NCBI RefSeq assembly: GCF_000445185.1
Contig: NZ_AVAF01000153.1
Location: 21,009-85,008, forward strand
Source of the DNA: Thermoanaerobacter sp. A7A
Lineage (GTDB): Bacteria; Bacillota; Thermoanaerobacteria; Thermoanaerobacterales; Thermoanaerobacteraceae
Direction: 5' to 3'
DNA: 64,000 nucleotides
Both the position numbers and the translations under genes were made by a program. Below, in pieces: positions 19,069 to 27,805 of the stretch. The first letter of the stretch is position 1. Every line of letters begins with the position of its first letter. A model generated the notes under the pieces. That model was not told where the DNA came from. It was given only the letters and a program-made list of their open reading frames with translations, and ran no database searches.

Positions 19069-19691
19069 ATGAAATAAATTTACTACCGGGGCAAAAATTG
19101 AGGATAGGTTTGAACAATGGTAAAACCATGTACTCATCTCAAGTACAAGATATTTCTAAAAATGGGACTATATTAATTGATACTCCAGTATACAGTGGTC
19201 ATTTAGTTCCTGTGAGAATAGGTTCAATAGTTCAAGTAATTTATTTTACAAAACAAGGTTTATTTACCTTTTATGCTAAGGTTCTAAATAGATTTTCTGG
19301 AAAACTTGCTCTTTTAGAGATAATGCCTATAAGCAATGTGGAAAGATTACAAAGGAGACAGTATTTTAGACTAGAGAAGGTGATTCCATTTACTTATACC
19401 ATTAGTGAAGAAGAAGATAAAGTTTATAAAGGCCTTATTCAAGATATAAGTGGTGGAGGATTAAAATGTAAGGTAGATAAAAAATTAGAGGTAGGGACTA
19501 TCATAAATTGTGTTTTTACATTAGATCAGGAGATAACAGTAAGCGGAAAAGTAGTGAGATATGATGAATCATTAGAAAAAGGATATGAAGTTGGTATTTG
19601 TTATGTGGACATTGATGAAAAAGTAAGAGAAAAGATTATAAGCTATATCTTTGAAGAACAGAGAAAAAGTAGACAAAAAGGGATTGAATGA
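19065..19691 (+). CDS. PilZ-domain flagellar brake protein, YcgR/YpfA type
   Basis: A 208-residue protein with an N-terminal YcgR-like domain (about residues 1-90) and a C-terminal PilZ domain. The latter starts at RLQRRQYFRLE near residue 94 (the RxxxR c-di-GMP-binding motif) and continues with IQDISGGGLKCKV (DxSxxG motif). Such proteins bind cyclic di-GMP and slow or stop the motor. Its place between flhG and cheB links second-messenger control directly to the motility operon. Both binding motifs are intact, so ligand binding is likely. Confidence 0.9.
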   Translation: MNEINLLPGQKLRIGLNNGKTMYSSQVQDISKNGTILIDTPVYSGHLVPVRIGSIVQVIYFTKQGLFTFYAKVLNRFSGKLALLEIMPISNVERLQRRQYFRLEKVIPFTYTISEEEDKVYKGLIQDISGGGLKCKVDKKLEVGTIINCVFTLDQEITVSGKVVRYDESLEKGYEVGICYVDIDEKVREKIISYIFEEQRKSRQKGIE

Positions 19692-19694
19692 TTT

Positions 19695-20279
19695 ATGAGA
19701 AATGATTGTCTTGTTATAATTGGGGCTTCTACTGGGGGGCCTAAAGCACTGCAATATATATTGACAAATTTACCAAAGGACCTTTTTGCTTCAGTAATTG
19801 TAGTACAACATATGCCAGAAAAGTTTACTAAAATGATGGCAGAAAGATTAGACCAAAGTTGTAATCTCAAAGTAAAAGAAGCAGTAGATGGAGAGGAAAT
19901 TTTGAAAAATGTAGCTTATATCGCACCTGGCGATAAAAATTTATTATTAATTGAAGAGAATGATAAAGTAAAAATTAAACTTTCTACTGATTTTGAATCT
20001 GTTTATAAACCTTCCATTGATGCTACTTTCATAAGTGCTTCCCAAATAAATGCTTGCATAATAGCTGTTATTTTGACAGGTATGGGAAGTGATGGTTCAA
20101 AAGGACTCAAATATTTAAAAGAGAAAGGAAGCTTTATTATATGTCAGGATATTGATTCTTCTTTGGCAAAAGGAATGCCTTACAATGCTATAAAAACAGG
20201 ATTTGTTGATAAAGTTCTTCCTTTGGATAAAATTCCAGTAGAAATAATTGAGAAGGTGAGGGAATTTTATGGAAAATAA
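19695..20279 (+). CDS. cheB: CheB methylesterase, catalytic domain only
   Basis: The 194-residue protein is a complete CheB catalytic domain: nucleophile Ser12 in GASTGG, His39 in VVQHMPEKF, and Asp near residue 132 in LTGMGSDGS. It removes methyl groups from, and deamidates, chemoreceptors. The usual N-terminal receiver domain with its phosphorylation Asp is missing, and the preceding frame belongs to another protein, so this is not a truncated start. CheA therefore cannot control it in the standard way. No cheR is present in the window. Confidence 0.93.
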   Translation: MRNDCLVIIGASTGGPKALQYILTNLPKDLFASVIVVQHMPEKFTKMMAERLDQSCNLKVKEAVDGEEILKNVAYIAPGDKNLLLIEENDKVKIKLSTDFESVYKPSIDATFISASQINACIIAVILTGMGSDGSKGLKYLKEKGSFIICQDIDSSLAKGMPYNAIKTGFVDKVLPLDKIPVEIIEKVREFYGK

Positions 20280-22251
20280 TCAATACATCGATATATTTAT
20301 TGAAGAATCACAAGAGCATATAGAAAATTTAAATAGCAATTTATTGCTTTTGGAAAATGACCCTGAAAATAGGCAAGTAATCGATGAGATTTTTAGGTCT
20401 GCCCATACTTTAAAAGGCATGGCTGCTACTATGGGCTTTGAAAACATGAATAAATTAGCTCATAAAATGGAGGATGTATTACAAGAGGTAAAAAATGGCG
20501 AATTAAACATTTCTCATCCCATCATGGATATTCTCTTTAAGTGTGTAGATACCTTAAGTGAGATGCTGGATTCAATATCACAAACAGGAGAAGATAATGT
20601 ATCTGTTGATGAGTTGATATTTTTACTTTCGGGTGTGAGTTCTAAATCTGGAAACAAAGAAAATATTGTACAAAAGGAAAATAATGCTTCTGGGAGCGAT
20701 ACTCTACTAAATGTATACGAAGAAGATATAATAAGAGAGGCAGCAAAAGATAATTACAAAGCCTATAAAATAACAGTACATATTGACAAAGGGTGTGTTA
20801 TGAAATCCGCTCGTGCTTTTATAATATTTAATAGTTTAGATGAAATAGGAGACATAATAAATTCTTCTCCCTCTGTAGAAGACATTGAAGATGAAAAATT
20901 TGAGGATAGTTTCACTGTTCACATCATTACAAAAGAGGATAAAGAAAGTATTGAAAAAAGATTATTGTATATTGCTGAGGTCAACAACGTGGAAGTGGAA
21001 CTAATAAACATTGATTTAAATAAAGAAGGGGAAAGATTTGTCAAAGAGGTATCTTCTTCACAATCTCAAAGTTTTGAGAACATAAAAAAATCTCAAAGCA
21101 ATAATAAAACTTCAAAAAGTGTAAGAGTAGATATAGACAGATTGGATAATTTAATGAATTTAGTAAGTGAACTTATAATCATAAAAACCCGCCTTGAGGG
21201 ATTAGAGGCAGATAACAGAAACTCTGAAACTGCAAGTGCTATTGAATATCTCGAAAGAATAACTACTAATTTACATGATGCTGTTATGAAGGTAAGAATG
21301 GTACCGGTTGAAAGAGTATTCAATAGGTTTCCAAGGATGGTAAGGGATTTATCTTACGAGTTAGGCAAAAAAATTATTCTCAATATGTATGGACAAGATA
21401 CAGAAGTAGATAGAACTGTTATAGATGAAATCGGTGACCCTTTAATTCACCTCATAAGAAATTCTATCGATCATGGTATCGAAATGCCACAAGAAAGGTT
21501 GCAAAAGGGGAAACCAGAACAAGGTACTATTAATTTGAGAGCTTATCATGAAGGTAATAATGTCATAATAGAAGTTAGTGATGATGGAAGAGGAATTGAT
21601 ATAGAAAAAGTCAAAGCAAAAGCAGTAGAGAAAGGCATTTACACCGCTGAGCAAGTAAATGAGCTTTCTAAAGATAAAATTTTAGACCTTTTATTTAGGC
21701 CAGGTTTTAGCACTGCTGACAAAGTTACAGATATTTCTGGCAGAGGCGTAGGATTAGATGTAGTAAAAAATAAAATCGAATCTTTAAACGGCTCAATTGA
21801 AATATTATCAGAAATAGATAAGGGAACAAAATTTATAATTAAACTTCCTCTTACTTTAGCAATTATACAAGCTTTATTAGTAAAAGTGGGAGATGAAAAA
21901 TTTGCAATTCCCCTTAATTCAATTTCAGAAATAGTTCATAAAAAAGAGGATGAAATACACAATGTTCAAGGGAAGGAAGTAGTTCTTTTTAGAGGAAAGG
22001 TAATTCCAATAATAAGATTAAATGAAGTATTAGAAACCAAAAAGACTTCTGACAATGGAAATTTGGTGTGTGTAATTATCAAAAAAGGCGAAAATTTAGC
22101 ATGTTGTACTGTAGATGAATTAATTGGTCAGCAAGAGATAGTCATAAAACCATTAGGGAAGTATCTTTCTAATGTCAAAGTTATTGCAGGAGCTACAATA
22201 TTGGGAGATGGCCAAGTGGCCTTAATTGTCGATGCCAACAATTTGTTTTAA
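20269..22251 (+). CDS. cheA: Chemotaxis histidine kinase CheA
   Basis: CheA receives receptor signals and phosphorylates CheY. The 660 residues have, in order, an HPt domain with phospho-accepting His46 in FRSAHTLKGMA, a linker and P2 region (about 160-270), a dimerisation helix pair (about 285-345), the ATP-binding kinase domain with HLIRNSIDHGIE (N box), DDGRGID and GRGVGLDVV (G boxes), and a C-terminal CheW-like domain from about 530. It overlaps cheB by 11 bases. Confidence 0.97.
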   Translation: MENNQYIDIFIEESQEHIENLNSNLLLLENDPENRQVIDEIFRSAHTLKGMAATMGFENMNKLAHKMEDVLQEVKNGELNISHPIMDILFKCVDTLSEMLDSISQTGEDNVSVDELIFLLSGVSSKSGNKENIVQKENNASGSDTLLNVYEEDIIREAAKDNYKAYKITVHIDKGCVMKSARAFIIFNSLDEIGDIINSSPSVEDIEDEKFEDSFTVHIITKEDKESIEKRLLYIAEVNNVEVELINIDLNKEGERFVKEVSSSQSQSFENIKKSQSNNKTSKSVRVDIDRLDNLMNLVSELIIIKTRLEGLEADNRNSETASAIEYLERITTNLHDAVMKVRMVPVERVFNRFPRMVRDLSYELGKKIILNMYGQDTEVDRTVIDEIGDPLIHLIRNSIDHGIEMPQERLQKGKPEQGTINLRAYHEGNNVIIEVSDDGRGIDIEKVKAKAVEKGIYTAEQVNELSKDKILDLLFRPGFSTADKVTDISGRGVGLDVVKNKIESLNGSIEILSEIDKGTKFIIKLPLTLAIIQALLVKVGDEKFAIPLNSISEIVHKKEDEIHNVQGKEVVLFRGKVIPIIRLNEVLETKKTSDNGNLVCVIIKKGENLACCTVDELIGQQEIVIKPLGKYLSNVKVIAGATILGDGQVALIVDANNLF

Positions 22252-22266
22252 CAGGGAGGGAGAACT

Positions 22267-22692
22267 TTGAGCCTATATGTTATCGCCAAAATTGATGAGG
22301 AAGAATATGCAATAAACATAGAAAAAGTGCAGACTATAGAAAAAGTAATGCCTATAACAAGAGTTCCTCAGACTGAAAGTCATGTAAAAGGCGTTATAAA
22401 TTTAAGAGGCGAAATAATTCCTGTGATTTCTTTAAGAGTAAAATTGGGTTTAGTTGAAAAAGAGTATGATGAAGATACAAGAATTGTGGTTTTAAAGGCT
22501 TACGATATGTTAGTAGGCATGATTGTAGATAATGCTAATGAAGTGGTTGATATTGCGGAAGAAAATATTGATAACCTGGTTTTTAATGAGGCTTCTGATG
22601 AATTTGGAAAATTCGTCAGCAAAGTAGGAAAAATTAAAGATAAGGTATTTCTCATTTTAGATTTAAAAAAATTATTAGATGTCAGGGTGTGA
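22267..22692 (+). CDS. cheW: Chemotaxis coupling protein CheW
   Basis: CheW links receptors to CheA. The 141-residue protein is a single CheW domain containing ITRVPQTESHVKGVINLRGE, IIPVISLRVKLGL and the LILDLKKLL C-terminal strand, all typical. The start is a TTG after an AGGGAGGGAG ribosome binding site. The stop codon overlaps the beginning of cheC, suggesting coupled translation. Confidence 0.96.
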   Translation: MSLYVIAKIDEEEYAINIEKVQTIEKVMPITRVPQTESHVKGVINLRGEIIPVISLRVKLGLVEKEYDEDTRIVVLKAYDMLVGMIVDNANEVVDIAEENIDNLVFNEASDEFGKFVSKVGKIKDKVFLILDLKKLLDVRV

Positions 22693-22697
22693 GAAAT

Positions 22698-23315
22698 GTG
22701 GATATTAGCCGATTAAATGAAATGTACTTAGACATTTTAAAAGAATTAGGAAATATTGGAGCAGGAAATGCTATAACTGCTCTTTCAACAATGATTGGCA
22801 AAAAAGTGGACATGCAAGTGCCAAAGGTAAAAATTCTAGATTTTCAAGAAGTATCAGATATCTTTGGCTCTGCTGATACGATCATTGTTGGTATTTATTT
22901 CGATCTAGATGGAGATGTAAATGGTAATATTCTTTTTGCACTTGATATAAAAAGCGCTGCTTCTCTTATTTGGAGCCTCATGGGATTGGAAGTAAAAGAA
23001 GAATTTGATGAGTTAGAAAAATCCGCTTTAGAGGAAATAGGAAATATTATGGCAGGTAGCTATGTAGCCTCATTATCTACTCTTACTTCTTTAAATATGA
23101 AAATTTCACCTCCCGCAATAAGTATAGACATGGCAGGAGCAATTTTGAGTGTTCCGGCTATTAAATACGGAGAAATTTCTGATAAGATTTTGTTTATTGA
23201 GACCCAATTTATAGAGGGAGAAAAACTTATAAAAGGTGATTTCTTCTTAATACCAGATATTAACTCTTTTGATTTAATACTAAAAGCGCTTGGAGTTGAA
23301 GTGAATGGAAAATAA
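22698..23315 (+). CDS. cheC: CheY-P phosphatase CheC
   Basis: CheC dephosphorylates CheY-P and cooperates with CheD in adaptation. The 205-residue protein has two active-site helices with the E-x2-N signature, KELGNIGAGNA near residue 16 and EEIGNIMAGSY near residue 113. A GTG at 22689 opens the frame, but the GTG at 22698 is better spaced from AGGGTG at 22684-22689 and gives the usual start MDISRL. It overlaps cheD by 11 bases. Confidence 0.95.
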   Translation: MDISRLNEMYLDILKELGNIGAGNAITALSTMIGKKVDMQVPKVKILDFQEVSDIFGSADTIIVGIYFDLDGDVNGNILFALDIKSAASLIWSLMGLEVKEEFDELEKSALEEIGNIMAGSYVASLSTLTSLNMKISPPAISIDMAGAILSVPAIKYGEISDKILFIETQFIEGEKLIKGDFFLIPDINSFDLILKALGVEVNGK

Positions 23316-23793
23316 GATTTATAGGGTTGGAATGGCAGATGCAAAGGTCACACAAAGCCCAGGAATTCTTACAACTATTGGGCTGGGGTCTTGTGTCGGA
23401 ATTGTTCTTTATGACCCAATTACAAAAATATCAGGTCTGGTACATATTATGTTACCTTATAGTAACAAAATATCTGATAATTCTAATAAACTTAAGTTTG
23501 CCGATACCGGTATCCAAGTTTTGATTGAAGAGATGGTAAAATTGGGCGCTAATCCTAAAAGGTTAATTAGTAAAATTGCTGGAGGAGCGCAAATGTTTTC
23601 TTCGAAGATAAATTCTGACATTATGAACATAGGAGAAAGAAATGCAGTTGCTACTAAAGAAGTACTAGGAAAACTTGGTATACCGGTCGTTGCGGAAGAT
23701 ATAGGTGGAAATTATGGAAGAACTATTGAGTTTTATTCTGAGGATGGAAGACTATTAGTTAAAACTATTGGTTATGGAATAAAATATATTTAA
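23305..23793 (+). CDS. cheD: Chemoreceptor glutamine deamidase CheD
   Basis: CheD deamidates receptor glutamines and stimulates CheC. The 162-residue protein has the catalytic Cys in GLGSCVGIVLYD near residue 30, the His in GLVHIMLPYS near residue 47, and the conserved KIAGGAQMF segment. Its position directly after cheC matches their known functional pairing. The set cheB (short), cheC, cheD and fliY resembles the B. subtilis adaptation network, but cheV is not here. Confidence 0.95.
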   Translation: MENKIYRVGMADAKVTQSPGILTTIGLGSCVGIVLYDPITKISGLVHIMLPYSNKISDNSNKLKFADTGIQVLIEEMVKLGANPKRLISKIAGGAQMFSSKINSDIMNIGERNAVATKEVLGKLGIPVVAEDIGGNYGRTIEFYSEDGRLLVKTIGYGIKYI

Positions 23794-23811
23794 AAATTGG
23801 GGGAATTTTGT

Positions 23812-24552
23812 ATGGCATTAGTGGAGGAGGATATATGGAAAACTTATAATTCTAGTAAAGACCCAAATCTACGAAATGAAATAATAATCAAGTATATGCC
23901 GCTTGTCAAACATATTGTCAAAAAACTCATCATTTCTGATATTACTCAATCTGAGTATGAAGACTTAATAAATCAAGGAGTAATTGGCCTTATCGATGCA
24001 ATTGAAAAATATCAGCCTAGTAAAGGTGTAAAATTTGAAACTTACGCTACTTTAAGAATAAGAGGAGAAATAATAGACTATTTGCGAAGAAAAGATTGGA
24101 TGCCTCGAAGCCTCAAAAAGAAGTACAAAAAAATAGAAGAAACCGTAGAAACACTTCAACAAAAATATAATAGAGAACCTACAGTTGAAGAAATAACAGA
24201 AGCTTGCGGCTTAAATGAAACAGATGTTTTAAAGACTTTAAGCTATATCAATGTTTCTAATGTTAATTCTTTAGAGGAAGCTATTGAAAATAATTTTAAG
24301 TTACATGCTATTTCAGACGTCGAATTAAAAAACCCAGAAGAGGAAGTATTATACAAAGAACTGAAAAGAAAACTAGCAAATGCTATTAAAAATTTACCAG
24401 ATAAAGAAAGATTAGTAATAACATTGTATTATTATGAAGATTTAAACTACAAAGACATAAGCAAAATTTTAAATTTAACAGAATCTAGAATATCACAAAT
24501 TCATACAAAAGCTATCAAAAGGATAAGGGAGATATTAAGTGGATACTTTTAA
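23812..24552 (+). CDS. sigD: Motility sigma factor SigD (FliA/sigma-28 family)
   Basis: This 246-residue sigma-70 family factor directs transcription of late flagellar and chemotaxis genes. It has region 2 (MPLVKHIVKKL, then YEDLINQGVIGLIDAIEKY and FETYATLRIRGEIIDYLR), region 3 (about residues 90-150) and a region 4 helix-turn-helix (YKDISKILNLTESRISQIHTKA). The frame opens at 23797, but the ATG at 23812 lies 8 bases after GGGGG and is the better start. Its own operon ends with fapA and a small gene, so it is expressed with the basal-body genes. Confidence 0.96.
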   Translation: MALVEEDIWKTYNSSKDPNLRNEIIIKYMPLVKHIVKKLIISDITQSEYEDLINQGVIGLIDAIEKYQPSKGVKFETYATLRIRGEIIDYLRRKDWMPRSLKKKYKKIEETVETLQQKYNREPTVEEITEACGLNETDVLKTLSYINVSNVNSLEEAIENNFKLHAISDVELKNPEEEVLYKELKRKLANAIKNLPDKERLVITLYYYEDLNYKDISKILNLTESRISQIHTKAIKRIREILSGYF

Positions 24553-24567
24553 AATGGGGGCTTTAAA

Positions 24568-25932
24568 ATGGATGAAAAAAAGTACAAAGTACTTATTGAC
24601 GTATCGAGAGATAAACAACAAGCCTATTTGACTTTAATTGAAGACCCCAATGGTATTAGTATTAATAAAGAGGTTTTATTACAAGAAATCTCGAAACATA
24701 ATATAGTATATGGAGTAAAATTTGATGTTATAGATAATATTTGTAAAGATTTGAAAAATGCAAAAGGTGTATTAATTGCAGAAGGTAAAAAGCCTATAAA
24801 TGGAGAAGATGGAAAGATAATTTTTGAGATAGACGTAGAAAAGGCTGCAACCCCAAAAATTTTGGAGGATGGAAGTGTAGATTATAAAAATTTAGACTTG
24901 TTTAAAAACGTTAAAAAAGGCCAAATAATAGCTCGAAAAATAAATCCTACCGCAGGACAACCAGGAATTAATGTTTTTGGACAAAAAGTTGATGCTCTAG
25001 GCGGGAAAGATGTAAGACTTCCTCTTGGGAAAAATACTTATATTGATGATGATAAGCTTGTAGCTTCTGTAGATGGTCATATCGTGGTTTTAAACAACAA
25101 AATAGAAGTACATACTCTTTTGGAAGTAAAAGAAGTCGACACTTCTGTAGGAAACATAAAAACGGTAGCAAGTGTAAAAATTACCGGAAATGTTAAATCA
25201 GGTTTTACTGTTGAAAGTGAAGGTAATATAGAAATTTTTGGAGTAGTGGAAGCAGCGACTATAATAGCAAAAGGGAATATCAGTATTCATAAAGGAGTAC
25301 AGGGCGCTGGAAGGGCAAAAATTATTGCAGAAGGAAATATTACAGCAAAGTATTTACAAAACTGCAGTGTAGAAGCCGGAGAAGATATATACAGTGAAGC
25401 GATAATTTATTGCGATGTAAAAGCAGGAGGAAGTGTAAAACTTTTAGGAAATAAAAGCCAAATTATTGGCAGTAAAATTGTAGCTGCAAGAGAAATTTCA
25501 GCGGCAAATATTGGTTCAAAAATGGGAACGTATACAGAATTACAAGTAGGTATACTGCCTCAAAAGAGACTGAAAATAGCGGAATTAACTTGTCAAATAG
25601 AACAAAACAATGCCCAATTAGAAAAAATAGGAAAAATTCTTAAGTACATAGAAAAAATCGAAAACTTACCTCCTGATAAAGAAGAGATTTATCATAAAGC
25701 TAAAAAATCTTTCCAAGATTTAATTTCTCTAAATCATCGTCTAAGTGAGGAATTAAATTCTTTAAAGGAGGAAATAAAAAGTTCTAGTATTGGAATTATA
25801 AAAGTTTTTGATACAATATTTCCAGGAACTAAACTCGTCATTGATGACGTGACTTTAAAAATACAAGAACCTATTAAATATGCTATGTTTATAAAAAATG
25901 AGGAAGAAATAAAATTTTTTCCTCTAAAATAA
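24568..25932 (+). CDS. FapA family protein (DUF342, polymerising beta-helix)
   Basis: A 454-residue protein with the FapA/DUF342 architecture: an N-terminal domain to about residue 170, a right-handed beta-helix with repeated Gly-Asn-Ile and Ala-Gly motifs (about 185-320: KITGNVKSG, ESEGNIEIFG, IIAKGNISI, IIAEGNITAKY, VKAGGSVKLLG), then a coiled coil (about 325-410). Such genes commonly follow sigD in Firmicute motility operons. A cell-surface or membrane-patterning role is suspected in the family but not proven here. Confidence 0.85.
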   Translation: MDEKKYKVLIDVSRDKQQAYLTLIEDPNGISINKEVLLQEISKHNIVYGVKFDVIDNICKDLKNAKGVLIAEGKKPINGEDGKIIFEIDVEKAATPKILEDGSVDYKNLDLFKNVKKGQIIARKINPTAGQPGINVFGQKVDALGGKDVRLPLGKNTYIDDDKLVASVDGHIVVLNNKIEVHTLLEVKEVDTSVGNIKTVASVKITGNVKSGFTVESEGNIEIFGVVEAATIIAKGNISIHKGVQGAGRAKIIAEGNITAKYLQNCSVEAGEDIYSEAIIYCDVKAGGSVKLLGNKSQIIGSKIVAAREISAANIGSKMGTYTELQVGILPQKRLKIAELTCQIEQNNAQLEKIGKILKYIEKIENLPPDKEEIYHKAKKSFQDLISLNHRLSEELNSLKEEIKSSSIGIIKVFDTIFPGTKLVIDDVTLKIQEPIKYAMFIKNEEEIKFFPLK

Positions 25933-25945
25933 GGAGATGAATTTT

Positions 25946-26230
25946 ATGTCCTCCAATGCCCCTATTGATTTAAAATCTATTCTACCCCGTACTGTAGAGG
26001 TAGGAAATTTGAAACAAATTGACCTTCAAAAGCCTGTCATTTATTCTCAGCAAATAACAACCCTTTCTAATAGAGAAAATGAAATAAAGAAGACAAAGCC
26101 TAATGAACTCGAGAAAACAGAAAAAACTCTTATAAAAGATCGTCGAAACTCTGAACAAAAAAATAAGCAGGAAAAAGATAAGGATAAAAAACGTAAAAAA
26201 AACATAGGCCATCTAGACATAAAAGTGTGA
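25946..26230 (+). CDS. Small uncharacterised protein ending the fla/che operon
   Basis: A 94-residue protein I cannot assign to a named family. The N-terminal half has PIDLKSILPRTVEVGNLKQI; the C-terminal half is highly charged (Lys/Glu/Asn) and ends KKNIGHLDIKV. There is no membrane segment or signal peptide. It occupies the position of B. subtilis swrB (ylxL), between the sigD region and rpsB, but SwrB has an N-terminal membrane helix, so they need not be related. The ATG at 25946 follows AGGAG at 25932-25936 with nine-base spacing; an earlier ATG at 25937 abuts that site. Confidence 0.75.
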   Translation: MSSNAPIDLKSILPRTVEVGNLKQIDLQKPVIYSQQITTLSNRENEIKKTKPNELEKTEKTLIKDRRNSEQKNKQEKDKDKKRKKNIGHLDIKV

Positions 26231-26237
26231 TAATATA

Positions 26238-26266
26238 TTGACATTTAGCAAAATATATAATATAGT
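26238..26266 (+). promoter_or_regulatory. Strong sigma-A promoter for rpsB-tsf
   Basis: TTGACA at 26238-26243, a 17-base spacer, and TATAGT at 26261-26266. Transcription would begin near 26273 and produce a leader of about 100 bases. This separates the ribosomal genes from the motility operon. I see no terminator hairpin between the end of that operon and this promoter, so some read-through is possible. Confidence 0.85.
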
Positions 26267-26289
26267 ATTCATTGTCAGTCAATAACACA

Positions 26290-26347
26290 CGCCTAATGAT
26301 TGCAAAAAGGGTGCCTGAAAAGGTCTTTTTGCAAGAGGATTTAGGCG
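26290..26347 (+). promoter_or_regulatory. Structured leader RNA of rpsB
   Basis: Three nested helices form one long hairpin: 26290-26296 with 26341-26347 (7 bp, perfect), 26300-26308 with 26326-26334 (9 bp, perfect), and 26313-26316 with 26321-26324 closing a GAAA tetraloop. The element lies between the promoter and the rpsB ribosome binding site at 26361-26367. The placement fits feedback control by ribosomal protein S2, known for rpsB leaders in other bacteria, but binding here is inference. Confidence 0.7.
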
Positions 26348-26373
26348 GAGGAATAACCATAGGAGGTGGATGT

Positions 26374-27081
26374 ATGTCGGTAATTTCAATGAAGCAGTTA
26401 TTAGAGGCAGGGGTACATTTTGGTCATCAAACAAGAAGATGGAACCCTAAAATGGCTCCTTATATTTTTACAGAAAGAAATGGAATTTACATCATTGATT
26501 TACAACAAACGGTAGAAAAACTGGAACAAGCTTATGAATTTGTCAAAAAGTTGGCCATGGAAGGAGGCACTATTCTTTTTGTTGGGACCAAGAAACAGGC
26601 TCAGGATTCTATTAAGGAAGAAGCAGAAAGATGTGGTATGTTTTATGTAAATCAAAGATGGTTAGGTGGAACCCTAACTAATTTTAAAACAATTAGAGGA
26701 AGAATTCAACGATTAAAAGAACTCAAAAAAATGGAGGAAGATGGAACTTTTGATGTTCTTCCTAAAAAAGAGGTAATAAAACTTAGGAAAGAAAAGGAAA
26801 GATTGCAGAAATTTTTGGGTGGAATAGAGAATATGCAGTCTCTGCCTTCTGCTTTATTCATAGTTGACCCCAAAAAAGAAGCTATCGCTGTGGCAGAAGC
26901 TCGAAGCTTGGAAATACCAATTGTAGCTATTGTAGATACCAATTGCGATCCTGAGCTAATCGATTATCCTATTCCAGGAAATGATGATGCTATAAGAGCT
27001 GTCAAGCTTATTACTTCAAAGATTGCAGATGCAGTGATTGAAGGCAATCAAGGCGAACAATTTGCTGCTTCAGAAGAGTGA
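26374..27081 (+). CDS. rpsB: 30S ribosomal protein S2
   Basis: S2 is a late-assembling protein of the small subunit. The 235-residue product starts [20 protein letters not shown] and contains [20 protein letters not shown] and FVGTKKQAQ, all diagnostic. The frame is open upstream through the leader RNA, but the ATG at 26374 lies 6 bases after AGGAGGT and gives the family N-terminus. tsf follows, as in nearly all bacteria. Confidence 0.98.
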   Translation: MSVISMKQLLEAGVHFGHQTRRWNPKMAPYIFTERNGIYIIDLQQTVEKLEQAYEFVKKLAMEGGTILFVGTKKQAQDSIKEEAERCGMFYVNQRWLGGTLTNFKTIRGRIQRLKELKKMEEDGTFDVLPKKEVIKLRKEKERLQKFLGGIENMQSLPSALFIVDPKKEAIAVAEARSLEIPIVAIVDTNCDPELIDYPIPGNDDAIRAVKLITSKIADAVIEGNQGEQFAASEE

Positions 27082-27092
27082 AAATTTTGGTC

Positions 27093-27128
27093 TAGTGGTA
27101 AGGAAAAAGGCAAAGCTCCTTACCACTA
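27093..27128 (+). promoter_or_regulatory. Hairpin between rpsB and tsf
   Basis: A perfect 12-bp stem pairs 27093-27104 with 27117-27128 around a 12-base loop. The bases that follow (TTGTATATC) are not a clean U-run, so it is more likely a partial attenuator or processing site between rpsB and tsf than a full terminator. Confidence 0.7.
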
Positions 27129-27166
27129 TTGTATATCATTTATCATTATCTAAGGAGGTTTTTCTA

Positions 27167-27781
27167 ATGATATCAGCACAAGCTGTTAAAGAATTAAGAG
27201 AACGAACTGGCGCTGGAATGATGGATTGTAAAAAAGCTTTAATGGAAGCAAATGGAGATATGGAAAAGGCCATAGATATTTTAAGAGAGAAAGGATTGGC
27301 TGCTGCTGCTAAAAAAGCAGGTAGAGTTGCTAATGAAGGCTTAGTTGATGCCTACATACACAGTGGTGGAAGAATAGGGGTTTTAGTAGAAGTAAATTGT
27401 GAGACAGATTTTGTTGCAAATACTGATGAATTTAAAAATTTTGTTAAAGAAATATGCATGCAAATTGCTGCCGCAAATCCAAAGTATATTTCTCGTGAAG
27501 ATGTGCCACAAGCTGTTTTGGAAAAAGAAAGAGAAATTTTAAAAGCACAGGCGTTAAATGAAGGGAAACCACAAAATGTCGTAGATAGAATAGTTGAAGG
27601 ACGTATTGAAAAATTTTATAAAGAGAATTGCTTGTTAGAACAAGAATACATTAGAGACCCAGAAAAAACAGTGAAAGATTTGTTAAATGAGACGATTGCA
27701 AAATTAGGAGAAAACATTGTAATAAGAAGATTTGTCAGATTTGAAAGAGGAGAAGGTATTGAAACTTCCTCAAATGAGTAA
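27167..27781 (+). CDS. tsf: Translation elongation factor Ts
   Basis: EF-Ts recharges EF-Tu with GTP. The 204-residue protein has the N-terminal UBA-like motif [25 protein letters not shown] and the core motif [17 protein letters not shown]. It is the short form (about 200 residues) seen in many Firmicutes, Thermus and organelle relatives, lacking the second core subdomain and coiled coil of the longer E. coli protein. The ATG at 27167 follows AAGGAGG. The open frame begins upstream, inside the end of rpsB. Confidence 0.97.
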   Translation: MISAQAVKELRERTGAGMMDCKKALMEANGDMEKAIDILREKGLAAAAKKAGRVANEGLVDAYIHSGGRIGVLVEVNCETDFVANTDEFKNFVKEICMQIAAANPKYISREDVPQAVLEKEREILKAQALNEGKPQNVVDRIVEGRIEKFYKENCLLEQEYIRDPEKTVKDLLNETIAKLGENIVIRRFVRFERGEGIETSSNE

Positions 27782-27805
27782 TAAAATTAAATAGGCAACC
27801 ACATA

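Noticed and set aside
23327..23524. Plus-strand open frame within cheD
   Set aside because: Overlaps the conserved CheD frame; no ribosome binding site.
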